Made by a program: the position numbers and the translations under genes
Notes under the pieces: generated by a model
The model's input: the letters and a program-made list of their open reading frames with translations, nothing else
Database searches by the model: none
Told to the model about the DNA's origin: nothing
Shown: positions 9,308 through 16,598 of the stretch, in pieces
Numbering within the stretch: position 1 is the stretch's first letter
Layout: the number at the start of each line of letters is the position of its first letter
Origin: Marispirochaeta sp963667435
Lineage (GTDB): Bacteria > Spirochaetota > Spirochaetia > JC444 > Marispirochaetaceae
Direction: 5' to 3'
Length of the DNA: 64,000 nucleotides
Assembly (NCBI GenBank): GCA_963667435.1
Contig: OY763414.1
Span: 2,356,001-2,420,000 of the forward strand

Positions 9308-9844
9308 ATGAAGAAACTGATTCTTATCTCAGTTATTCTCTGCATAGGGGCTTCATTTGCAGTTGCCCAGTCAAATTCGGATAATATCGGCAGCCAATGG
9401 GATATTTATCTCCACGTTCCATACTATATTGGCATTCATACCGATAACGATGACCTGGGTTCAAGCCTGGATTACGCTTTTCTGGTTCCTGAAGTTAACT
9501 GGCACTACTATTTCGGCTCAGATATTCTACACCTTGGAATAGGGGCAGATCTGTTTACCCTGATTCTTGAAAGCATGGCCATGCCCAGTGTTGCAGTTGA
9601 ATCTTTCATGGGCCCCCTGGTCTTGAACGCACGGGTTAGCGGCGGAGCTTTTTTGTTTTTCGGTCTTGTCAATGATTTTACCACGGAAAGTCTGTTTTTC
9701 CCCGAAGCATCTGTTGCCTATCGTTTCGGAGAGAAGAAAACCTTCGGTGTGGGAACATCAATCAAGCTTATGATAGCCCCGGATGTCGCGGATATAGATA
9801 ATTTTGCCTATATCGGCACAATCTACGCCCGCTGGACCCTGTAA
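9308..9844 (+). CDS. Exported beta-rich protein, probable small outer-membrane barrel
   Basis: I do not recognise a named family. The 178-residue product starts with a clear signal peptide (MKKLILISVILCIGASFAVA, then Q). The rest alternates polar and hydrophobic residues with many aromatics and Gly, and ends in TIYARWTL, which resembles an outer-membrane beta-strand terminus. The ATG at 9308 was chosen over upstream in-frame codons because the purine-rich GGAAGGAGG lies directly before it and the signal peptide begins there. It is 83 bp after the glycosyltransferase fusion and could be co-transcribed. Its tail is convergent with the EAL gene. Confidence 0.6.
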   Translation: MKKLILISVILCIGASFAVAQSNSDNIGSQWDIYLHVPYYIGIHTDNDDLGSSLDYAFLVPEVNWHYYFGSDILHLGIGADLFTLILESMAMPSVAVESFMGPLVLNARVSGGAFLFFGLVNDFTTESLFFPEASVAYRFGEKKTFGVGTSIKLMIAPDVADIDNFAYIGTIYARWTL

Positions 9845-9853
9845 GCACACTGT

Positions 9854-11665
9854 TTAATACACCCGGCGGTCAACAAGGTAGCCGCTGTTTCCCGTCTTCA
9901 TATTAGAAGACTTAACCTGCTTCTTGATAAGAGCAGCTACTTGTCCCAGTTTTCCCGGGTGTACTTCATCGGAAAAATTATCACTGGTTACAACAGCAAT
10001 ACTGAGAGACAGAAGGGGAATCTTTGTTTTACCCCCCCTCCGTCCGGTAACTTCATACCAGCCCCGGCGCACAATTTCCGGCGGAAAAAGCTCCTCCCTG
10101 CGGCGATCAAACTCTTCACACAGTTCCGCAAGATCCGGCTCATTTATCAGCCCTTCACAGACAATTATGTAGTCATCACCGCCGATATGCCCCAGACGTG
10201 CATTGCGGGAAAGGCTGGCAACGAAACTGTTGAGAATTGAGCCGGTCAGCTGCAGCACTTCATCACCCCGGGTAAATCCAAAGGTATCATTAAATGCCTT
10301 GAAATTATCCAGGTCGCAGTAAACAATACTGTAGGAATCGCTCTGAACCGCCTCTTCCAGCCAGTATCCTATTATCATGTTTCCAGGCAGCTGGGTAAGG
10401 GGATTGGCACAGGTGGCAACCTTTATCTCAAGATCAAAGGCTTTATGGATGATCTGTTTCATGGTAACCGTTCCAACCAGATCAGAATCCTCATTAACAA
10501 TAATAACAGGATCATAGAGGTTCTCCTGAGAGCGCTCCATAGCAAGACGGCCGACAGTACGCAGATCCGTATGTTCATCGAGAGAGAGCATCTCTGTCTT
10601 GGATACCGTCTCTATAAACTTCTTCTGAAACAGGCTGTAACCGAACTGCCCGCCAATTACAGAATAGAAATGGCTTCTGGGAAGAATACCCCAGGGACGT
10701 CGACCCTTCATCAGCACAACATGATCCAGACTGTTGGATTTACGGAAAATCCTGTCCATATCACGACAGGTAACCGTTTCAAGCTGGTAGGTTGCAGGCT
10801 TGATCACCATGCCGGAGATTGAGACATCCACAGTGAAGCGTGTCCGCTTGCGGGTTTCCACCAGCATGTCCAGACTTGCTTGAGCTTCAGGATCAAGCTC
10901 CCGGGGAATTGGCTGGGGGCGCCCGAGGAAAAAACCCTGAGCATACCGGACACCTAAGCGAAACAGAGTCATAAGATCAGCCTGATTCTCAATCCCTTCC
11001 GCAATGCAGGCACTGCCCACCTCGGCGGCAAAGGAAGTTATTGCCCGGACCAGGTTCTGCTTGTATCCGCTGTCGGCAATGCCCTGAACAAGAGCCATAT
11101 CCAGTTTCAGAAAGTGAGGGGTCATTGCAACCAGTGTCACCATACCTGAATGACCGGCTCCGAAATCATCGAGGGCAACCTGAAATCCCTGGGAAACATA
11201 GTAGCGTATAAGCTCTTCAAATCTGTCATAGTCCTCAACTGTGGCTATCTCGGTAATCTCAAACACAATGTTTCCGGAATCCAGGCCCAACCGGTTTATG
11301 GAATCAACTGTAGTGCCTTCAACAAATCTGGGATCACTGAATATATGGGGACTTACATTAAAAAAATACCGGACATCCCGAAGATCTGCCGGATATGAAG
11401 CTATAGTCTCCAGGGCCTTGGTTCGACAGGCACGCTCCAACTCCCAATTGAGATTCCATTCATTGGCAAAAGCAAACATGCGGGCAGGATTCTCAAAAGG
11501 AGGCTCACACCTGGTCAATACTTCATAGGCATAAATTTCACCGGAAAAAGTATCAATAATCGGTTGGAAATGGGGGATAATACGCTTGTTTTCAATAATG
11601 TCCAGAAGATGCTGCCGGTCTTCACCCGCCTCGGCGGTGATTCCCTGTTTCAGAAGAGTAAGCAT
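9854..11665 (-). CDS. EAL-CBS-GGDEF c-di-GMP signalling protein
   Basis: Cytoplasmic protein of 603 residues from the chosen start. An EAL phosphodiesterase domain (about 15-260) is followed by a CBS pair (about 275-420) and a GGDEF domain (about 430-600). The EAL motif reads YEVLTR. Other catalytic residues are kept: FNVSP, FEITE, ALDDFGAG, FLKLD, AEGIEN and YAQGFFLGRP, so c-di-GMP hydrolysis is likely. The cyclase motif is GGDDY and the upstream RxxD inhibitory site is absent, so cyclase activity is doubtful. The frame is open to 11842, but that would overlap the divergent gene; the ATG at 11665 has GAAGGA nine bases upstream. The ATG at 11704 is the alternative. Confidence 0.88.
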   Translation of the reverse strand: MLTLLKQGITAEAGEDRQHLLDIIENKRIIPHFQPIIDTFSGEIYAYEVLTRCEPPFENPARMFAFANEWNLNWELERACRTKALETIASYPADLRDVRYFFNVSPHIFSDPRFVEGTTVDSINRLGLDSGNIVFEITEIATVEDYDRFEELIRYYVSQGFQVALDDFGAGHSGMVTLVAMTPHFLKLDMALVQGIADSGYKQNLVRAITSFAAEVGSACIAEGIENQADLMTLFRLGVRYAQGFFLGRPQPIPRELDPEAQASLDMLVETRKRTRFTVDVSISGMVIKPATYQLETVTCRDMDRIFRKSNSLDHVVLMKGRRPWGILPRSHFYSVIGGQFGYSLFQKKFIETVSKTEMLSLDEHTDLRTVGRLAMERSQENLYDPVIIVNEDSDLVGTVTMKQIIHKAFDLEIKVATCANPLTQLPGNMIIGYWLEEAVQSDSYSIVYCDLDNFKAFNDTFGFTRGDEVLQLTGSILNSFVASLSRNARLGHIGGDDYIIVCEGLINEPDLAELCEEFDRRREELFPPEIVRRGWYEVTGRRGGKTKIPLLSLSIAVVTSDNFSDEVHPGKLGQVAALIKKQVKSSNMKTGNSGYLVDRRVY

Positions 11666-11683
11666 AATGTTCGATCCTTCACC

Positions 11684-11717
11684 GGTGTACATGTGGTCAC
11701 CCATGTTTGTGTACACC
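11684..11717. repeat. Inverted repeat in the leader of the EAL-CBS-GGDEF gene
   Basis: Perfect 8-bp arms GGTGTACA (11684-11691) and TGTACACC (11710-11717) flank an 18-base centre. It lies just upstream of the preferred start at 11665 and could be an operator or leader hairpin. If translation began at 11704 or earlier, it would be coding, which is a mild argument for the 11665 start. Confidence 0.4.
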
Positions 11718-11813
11718 CTCTTTTTTAAAATGTGGTGCAACTTTTGTGTCTTTTCTGTTAACAAAGTTCTATTGGGCAACGTGCTGTGATAAAATATGGC
11801 TGCAGGAGTAACT

Positions 11814-12341
11814 ATGAGTGATTTTTTTGTTCTTACCGCCATTGGAAGAGACCGGGTCGGGATTGTGGACGAGCTTGCATCCGTACTCGGACGTCAGGGC
11901 TGTAATATAGAAGAGAGCAGGATGGCTGTCCTTGGTAGAGAGTTTGCAGTTATCCTGCTCGCTTCCGGGCCTGAAGGAATTCTCGACACCCTGAAAGGCA
12001 CGGAAAACCTTGAATCAGAGCTTGGACTGCACATAGAGATCCGCTCCACAGAGGCCCCCGGAACAGGGGCAGCCGGCAGACCTTACCTGATAGAGGCAGT
12101 TTCCCTGGATGCGCCCGGGATCATGCATGCGGTTACTGCTGTGCTTAAAGAAACAAAAGTAAATATTGAAGAAATCTTCACCGAGACAGCGTCAGCTCCC
12201 TGGACAGGAGCAACCATGTTCCAGATGAAGGGAACTGTTATCCTTCCAGCCGATCTGAACACCGCATCCCTGAGGGAAAAACTGGAAAAACTGGAACATG
12301 AACGGGACATCGATATTGTACTGAAGCCGGTTAACCGGTAG
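11814..12341 (+). CDS. Tandem ACT-domain protein (GcvR-like)
   Basis: A 175-residue protein made of two ACT domains (about 1-80 and 88-172), the layout of the GcvR family of amino-acid-sensing regulators. The first opens with FFVLTAIGRDRVGIVDELASV, the second with YLIEAVSLDAPGIMHAVTAV, both showing the Asp/Gly turn that binds small ligands. No DNA-binding or catalytic domain is present, so it likely senses an amino acid and acts through a partner. Start ATG at 11814 has AGGAG five bases upstream. It is divergent from the EAL gene and followed by htrA, which has its own upstream region. A glycine link is family knowledge, not visible here. Confidence 0.78.
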   Translation: MSDFFVLTAIGRDRVGIVDELASVLGRQGCNIEESRMAVLGREFAVILLASGPEGILDTLKGTENLESELGLHIEIRSTEAPGTGAAGRPYLIEAVSLDAPGIMHAVTAVLKETKVNIEEIFTETASAPWTGATMFQMKGTVILPADLNTASLREKLEKLEHERDIDIVLKPVNR

Positions 12342-12374
12342 AGGGCAAACGTGCATGGCAAGATAATTTCAAAC

Positions 12375-12410
12375 ATTACAAAACTGTAATAATTCAGAAA
12401 GGTATCTGAA
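12375..12410. promoter_or_regulatory. Two adjacent inverted repeats upstream of htrA
   Basis: ATTACA-AAAC-TGTAAT (12375-12390) is followed two bases later by TTCAGA-AAGGTA-TCTGAA (12393-12410), both with perfect 6-bp arms. They lie 52-87 bases upstream of the htrA start, where a stress regulator could bind. No clean -35/-10 pair was found. Confidence 0.4.
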
Positions 12411-12461
12411 AAGTTTACAGGGTATCCTCTATTCAAGAAAACAAAGAGGAGGATACAGACC

Positions 12462-13928
12462 ATGAAAAGAAAATCACTTGTGCAGCTTGCTTTTGTCTCC
12501 CTATTAATCCTGATGGCCGTATCTGCCTTTGGACAGGTCAGCGGCTACTCCCAGGCGCTCTATACCACGTCTTCCAGGTCTGGCGGTGGGCTTAAAGCAC
12601 TGCAGGATGATTTCAGGAAGGTAGCAAATACCGCACTTCCGGTTGTAGTAAGCCTTGATGTTGTCGATGTTGTGGAACAACCCGTTTCCACCAGGCAGTC
12701 ACCATTTGATTTCTTTTTCGGCCGACCCGATCCCCGTAATAACAATAATGATGAAGAACCCCAAACCAGAGAATACCGTCAGGAGGGTCTCGGTTCGGGT
12801 GTCATAGTCCAGAAAACCGGAAAGACCGTGTACATACTCACAAATCATCACGTGGCGGGCAGTGCGGACGAGATTACCGTAAACCTTTATGATGGTCGAT
12901 CATTTTCAGCGGAACTGGTTGGATCGGACGCGCGCAAAGACCTTGCTCTGGTAAAATTTGAAACCGCGGAAAATATTCCCATCGCCGAGCTCGGCGACTC
13001 GGATGCGACCCAGGTTGGCGATATTGTTTTTGCTGTGGGGAACCCCCTGGGCTTTGAATCAACCTTTACTTCAGGCATAGTAAGTGCCGTTGGACGAGAT
13101 GGTGGTCCGGATATGAACTCAAGCCTTACGGACTACATCCAGACTGACGCAGCAATCAACCGGGGGAACTCCGGTGGTGCTCTGGTGAATATTGACGGGC
13201 AGGTAATCGGTATAAACACCTGGATTGCCTCCCAGAGCGGCGGCAGTATCGGCCTGGGATTTGCAATACCAATAAATAATGCCAAGAAAACCATTCAGGA
13301 TCTGATCCGTTCCGGTAAGGTCGAGTACGGCTGGTTGGGAATCTCCATGGGTGATCCTTCAGACAATATCGTCGAAGATATGGGTCTTGAAGGAAAAAAA
13401 GGCTCCTTTGTGTTCAACGTATACAAAGACTCGCCCGCAATGAACGGAGGAATCCGTCCCGGAGATCTGATAACTTCCATCGACAACCGCAATGTGGACT
13501 CCAGTGACAAACTCCTTCAGGAAGTTGCAGCCCTGGAACCCGGCCGGACCTACCGGTTCGGACTGATCCGGGATGGAAGAGATATGACTACCCGGGTTCG
13601 AATCGCCACACGTGCAGCTGAAGATGCGATCCGCTCCAATGTGGCCAATTTGTGGCCGGGAATGACCGTAGTCAAGATAACCGATGAGATTCGCACCAGG
13701 CTGGATCTTCCACGCAGCAATGGAGAGATCATGGTCGGTGCCGTGGAAGAAGAATCTCCTGCATACTCCGCCGGTTTCCGGTCGGGAGACATAATCAAAG
13801 AGGTGAACCGGCAGAAGGTCGGTTCCACCAGAGATTTTTACCGTGTTTTCAATTCTGAGGGTGATGACGAGCTGATCTTCAAGGTTAATCGTCAAGGAAA
13901 CGACATCATTCTCGGACTTGTAAGGTGA
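12462..13928 (+). CDS. htrA: Periplasmic serine protease HtrA/Deg
   Basis: Envelope quality-control protease of 488 residues. Signal peptide residues 1-24 (ends SAFG-Q). The trypsin-like domain carries the triad His130 (TNHHV), Asp160 (RKDLALV) and Ser237 (RGNSGGA). Two PDZ domains follow (about 290-385 and 395-485). A Pro/Asn-rich loop at 85-105, including PRNNNNDEE, sits before the protease strands, at the position of the variable LA loop. Ribosome-binding site GAGGAGG precedes the ATG. The gene is single, with an upstream pair of inverted repeats and a strong terminator after it. Proteins of this family degrade or refold misfolded envelope proteins; DegP, DegQ and DegS cannot be told apart from sequence alone, though two PDZ domains exclude DegS. 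Confidence 0.94.
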   Translation: MKRKSLVQLAFVSLLILMAVSAFGQVSGYSQALYTTSSRSGGGLKALQDDFRKVANTALPVVVSLDVVDVVEQPVSTRQSPFDFFFGRPDPRNNNNDEEPQTREYRQEGLGSGVIVQKTGKTVYILTNHHVAGSADEITVNLYDGRSFSAELVGSDARKDLALVKFETAENIPIAELGDSDATQVGDIVFAVGNPLGFESTFTSGIVSAVGRDGGPDMNSSLTDYIQTDAAINRGNSGGALVNIDGQVIGINTWIASQSGGSIGLGFAIPINNAKKTIQDLIRSGKVEYGWLGISMGDPSDNIVEDMGLEGKKGSFVFNVYKDSPAMNGGIRPGDLITSIDNRNVDSSDKLLQEVAALEPGRTYRFGLIRDGRDMTTRVRIATRAAEDAIRSNVANLWPGMTVVKITDEIRTRLDLPRSNGEIMVGAVEEESPAYSAGFRSGDIIKEVNRQKVGSTRDFYRVFNSEGDDELIFKVNRQGNDIILGLVR

Positions 13929-13964
13929 CGCGTTGCGTCATGTATAATTCCCTTCCTTCGTTTA

Positions 13965-13993
13965 CCCCGGCCTTATGGCCGGGGTCTTTTTTT
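13965..13993 (+). terminator. Rho-independent terminator of htrA
   Basis: CCCCGGCC-TTAT-GGCCGGGG followed by TCTTTTTTT, 37 bases after the htrA stop. An 8-bp GC-rich perfect stem. Confidence 0.93.
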
Positions 13994-14099
13994 ATCCGAA
14001 GAATGAGAAAATAACACTGTTAATTTGCATCCGGACCAGAATCGCACTACGCTGAAGATGGCAACATAAATCTTCAGAATCCGCTGGAGGCAAAATTAA

Positions 14100-14513
14100 A
14101 TGAATAATCACTCAATAAAAACAAAACTTACGACCATAGTAAAGCAATTCTCTACGGATATGGAACTTGTGGAACTTCTACAGACAGGAAACCGGGATTC
14201 GCCAGGACATGGAGGAACAGATGCAGGGAAGCGGCCAGATCCCTGATGCTGTAACCAAACTTGTGGAAATAATACGGGAAGTGCAGACCAGCTCCACAGA
14301 GATGCAGCAAGGTGCAACTGAAGTGATGAACGAAATTGAAATCCTCAAACGTACTACCAAGGAGATAACCGGAGGGGTTGAAGAAATAACCTCCGGTGTT
14401 AGAGAAATTACCCTGGCGGTAAGTCAGGTAAATGATCTCAGCGGAAAAACCGGGAAAGTATCCTGCCTCTGACCAGTAAACTGCAGAAGTTTGATACAGG
14501 CGATTCAGTCTGA
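14100..14513 (+). pseudogene. Decayed methyl-accepting chemotaxis protein remnant
   Basis: Three short pieces in two frames look like a chemoreceptor gutted by deletion and frameshifts. An ATG at 14100, with GGAGG upstream, opens with MNNHSIKTKLTTIV, the style of a receptor N-terminus. From about 14200 to 14445, in the next frame, comes receptor-tail coiled coil (SSTEMQQGATEVMNEIEIL, then TKEITGGVEEITSG). At a run of five A (14445-14449) the frame must shift again to continue as NRESILPLTSKLQKF, the usual extreme C-terminus, stopping at 14511-14513. The ligand domain, HAMP and most of the signalling domain are missing. A receptor is 500-700 residues; this would encode about 130. The N-terminal part is the least certain. 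Confidence 0.6.
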
Positions 14514-14595
14514 AAGTCTGTCTTTCTGCTCCTAATTGACCGGAATCATTTCTTCGCCCTTTGCGCGAAGTTTAAAAAGGTCTAAACTGGGATTA

Positions 14596-15192
14596 ATGGC
14601 AGAGAACAGTACCCCATTTCTTGAAGGTCAGTTTCTTATCTCCGAAACAGAACTTATGGACCCCAACTTCATGCAGACAGTCGTCTACCTGGTGGAGCAC
14701 AATGAAAACGGCGCCCTTGGCTTCGTGGTTAACCGGAGAAGTGAAACCAATCTTAATGAACTGCTTCCGGACTTCGTTGATCAGCCTGCCGGAGAGATTG
14801 AAGTATATGTAGGCGGTCCGGTTGAGCAGATGTATCTGTTCACCCTTCACTCAGGACTGCCGGCAAACAGAACCAGCGATGCTGCCAGTTCCGTACTGGA
14901 CGGTGTTATACTGGAACCGGATTTCAGCGTGATAAAAGAGTTTCTTCTTAATGAGTGGCCGGAACTTCCTGCTGAAGACCGACCGGAAATCCGCTTCTAT
15001 GCAGGGTATGCCGGATGGGCTCCGGGGCAGCTGGAGGAAGAGATTGATCATAAAGCCTGGGTGGTAATTCCGGCATCGCCGGGAATTGTTTTTGCGCCAA
15101 ACCCCGAAGAGTCCTGGAAAAACGCTCTGCGCAAAAAGGGCGGAATTTACTGGGTTGTAGCCGAAACCGGATCAAAACCATCACTAAACTAA
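14596..15192 (+). CDS. AlgH/YqgE family protein (UPF0301)
   Basis: Cytoplasmic protein of 198 residues in the AlgH/YqgE family, whose function is unknown. Family hallmarks: GQFLISETELMDPNF at the start, VVYLVEHNENGALGFVVNR, a central GGPV, and GYAGWAPGQLEEEI near residue 140. The first in-frame ATG at the conserved MAENSTPFLEGQFLI start was used; no good ribosome-binding site precedes it, only GGGA. It follows the chemoreceptor remnant and is convergent with hsp20. Confidence 0.9.
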   Translation: MAENSTPFLEGQFLISETELMDPNFMQTVVYLVEHNENGALGFVVNRRSETNLNELLPDFVDQPAGEIEVYVGGPVEQMYLFTLHSGLPANRTSDAASSVLDGVILEPDFSVIKEFLLNEWPELPAEDRPEIRFYAGYAGWAPGQLEEEIDHKAWVVIPASPGIVFAPNPEESWKNALRKKGGIYWVVAETGSKPSLN

Positions 15193-15193
15193 A

Positions 15194-15220
15194 AACGGCC
15201 CCGGAGTATCCGGGACCGTT
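15194..15220 (-). terminator. Terminator of hsp20, possibly bidirectional
   Basis: AACGG-CCCCGGA pairs with TCCGGG-ACCGTT around a GTA loop (11 pairs, one mismatch). On the minus strand it is followed by TTTTTAGTTT and sits 25 bases after the hsp20 stop. On the plus strand it lies just after the AlgH stop but lacks a good T-run. Confidence 0.75.
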
Positions 15221-15244
15221 CAATGCTGTTTGATGTGAAAGACT

Positions 15245-15679
15245 CTACTTGATGCCCTTTATCTTTATCTCTCTCGGTTTGGCTTCAGGCTTCTTTTCAA
15301 GAATCAGAGACAGGACACCGTCGGCAAATGTACCGTTGATCTTCTCTGCGTCCACATCCTTGGGTAGCACAAAACTGCGACTGAAGGATGATGAGTGGCG
15401 TTCCCGAATAAGAAACCGGCCATTCTCTTCCGACTTCTCGTCTTTTTTTGCAGAAGAGATAGTAAGCAGGTTGTCTTCAACCTTTACATCCACATCCTTC
15501 TCGGTGATACCGGGAAGTTCCGCTTCAAGAACATAGCGGTTTTCCTCTTCCTTTACATCCACTTTCGGGCCGGCGACTCCCTGCGCGGGAAGGTCTTCAA
15601 AAAAGGTATTGAAGATTCTGTCCATGTCGTCCCAAAGATTAAGATGACGAGGGGTATTGTTGCGAACTAAAGCTTTCAT
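15245..15679 (-). CDS. Small heat-shock protein, Hsp20/alpha-crystallin family
   Basis: ATP-independent holdase chaperone of 144 residues that keeps unfolding proteins soluble in the cytoplasm. The alpha-crystallin domain spans about 38-135: VDVKEEENRYVLEAELPGI, then SSSFSRSFVLPKDVD, then the GVLSLILEK strand, and a C-terminal basic tail. The ATG at 15679 has TGGAGG seven bases upstream. The leader is unusual: a sigma-54-type promoter lies about 95-110 bases upstream and a small CCCCG/CGGGG hairpin lies in the predicted leader. A hairpin terminator follows the gene. The family is certain; which clients it protects cannot be read. Confidence 0.94.
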   Translation of the reverse strand: MKALVRNNTPRHLNLWDDMDRIFNTFFEDLPAQGVAGPKVDVKEEENRYVLEAELPGITEKDVDVKVEDNLLTISSAKKDEKSEENGRFLIRERHSSSFSRSFVLPKDVDAEKINGTFADGVLSLILEKKPEAKPREIKIKGIK

Positions 15680-15773
15680 ATAAGCCTCCAGAAATAATTG
15701 GTATCTATCTGCCGGACGCTCAAGGTCCCGGCTGCATCCCCGTACCGGGGTTTATTACCTTCAAATATTATTA

Positions 15774-15790
15774 TGCAAACAGTGTGCCAA
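15774..15790 (-). promoter_or_regulatory. Sigma-54 (RpoN)-type promoter for hsp20
   Basis: Read on the minus strand: TTGGCAC-ACTGT-TTGCA, matching the -24/-12 consensus TTGGCAC-N5-TTGCA with the invariant GG and GC at the right spacing. The start site would fall near 15763, giving a leader of roughly 84 bases. Confidence 0.7.
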
Positions 15791-15810
15791 TTTTTCTAAA
15801 TACTTATATA

Positions 15811-15822
15811 GTAAATATTTAC
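15811..15822. repeat. Perfect palindrome upstream of the hsp20 promoter
   Basis: GTAAATATTTAC lies about 20 bp upstream of the -24 element in very AT-rich DNA. It could bind an activator or a DNA-bending protein, but AT-rich palindromes arise by chance. Confidence 0.3.
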
Positions 15823-15959
15823 ATATTTTAGCATTCGAGTTTATTGATAATTAAGAGTAATAATTCAGAGCTGATGCGCCAAAAAGCAACATGCATAAAT
15901 ATTTTGATACAGTATGTGTCAAAATGACACTTTTTGAAAAAGACAGGACTGAAAACTGG

Positions 15960-16529
15960 CTACTTGAGGCACTCGTTATGCCTGAAACAGCTTACAATAT
16001 GATCATTCACAAGCCCGGAGGATTGAAGAAATGCATATACAATGGTAGGACCGATGAAATTGAATCCCCTGACTTTCAGATCCTTGCTTATTGTCTCTGC
16101 AAGAGAAGTTACGGCCGGAATTTCACTGCTCTCTTTCCACCGGTTTACAACCGGCGATCCATCAACAAATTCCCAGACATACGAATCAAAACTTCCCTTC
16201 TGCTCACAAATCTGCAAAAAGCACGCTGCATTACGAATACTTGATTCAATCTTTCGTCTGTTACGAATTATTCCCGGATTCGACAGCAGTTCAAGGATTT
16301 TTTCCTCACCATAGTGAACAACTTTCTGAGGATCAAAATTCTCATATGCCTTGCGGTAAGCATCACGTTTGCGAAGAACTGTCAGCCAGGATAATCCTGC
16401 CTGAGCACCTTCCAGACAAAGTAGTTCAAAAAAGCGGATATCATCATGCAGGGGCATCCCCCACTCCTGATCATGATATGTTACGTACTCAGGAATATGT
16501 TCGGGCACCCAGTCACAACGGATTTTCAT
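15960..16529 (-). CDS. tag: DNA-3-methyladenine glycosylase I
   Basis: Base-excision repair enzyme that removes 3-methyladenine from alkylated DNA. The product is 189 residues, the normal length. Zinc-snap ligands are visible: Cys5 and His19 at the N-terminus, and the His and Cys of NDHIVSC near the C-terminus. The catalytic region LEGAQAGLSW and the helix-hairpin patch FNFIGPTIVYAF match the family. The frame is open upstream to 16571, but alignment to the family begins at MKIRCDW. There is no Shine-Dalgarno; instead a consensus TATAAT lies six bases before this ATG, suggesting a leaderless message. It is divergent from the EamA transporter gene. Confidence 0.93.
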   Translation of the reverse strand: MKIRCDWVPEHIPEYVTYHDQEWGMPLHDDIRFFELLCLEGAQAGLSWLTVLRKRDAYRKAYENFDPQKVVHYGEEKILELLSNPGIIRNRRKIESSIRNAACFLQICEQKGSFDSYVWEFVDGSPVVNRWKESSEIPAVTSLAETISKDLKVRGFNFIGPTIVYAFLQSSGLVNDHIVSCFRHNECLK

Positions 16530-16575
16530 ATGGTCATTATACACGATAAAGTCCCTGAATGCTTGCAACACAAAC

Positions 16576-16597
16576 CGCCAGAAGGTAGACTCAGCGC
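16576..16597 (+). promoter_or_regulatory. -10 region of a promoter for the EamA gene
   Basis: TTGCAA (16563-16568), a 17-base spacer and TAGACT (16586-16591) place the -10 box seven bases before the ATG at 16599. Each hexamer matches consensus at four of six positions. No Shine-Dalgarno is seen. Confidence 0.4.
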
Positions 16598-16598
16598 C

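Noticed and set aside
11666..11842. Longer N-terminus for the EAL-CBS-GGDEF protein
   Set aside because: It would overlap the divergent ACT-domain gene and its ribosome-binding site; an internal ATG with a good site exists.
13585..13601. GGGTTCGAATC, resembling a tRNA T-loop
   Set aside because: It lies inside htrA coding sequence and no cloverleaf arms surround it.
15827..15865. TTAGCATTC ... GAGTAATAA resembling a CIRCE heat-shock element near hsp20
   Set aside because: The spacing is 18 bases rather than 9 and both halves deviate; the sigma-54 motif is a better explanation.
15891..16244. 117-codon plus-strand frame over the tag gene
   Set aside because: It is antisense to conserved Tag motifs, including the zinc ligands.
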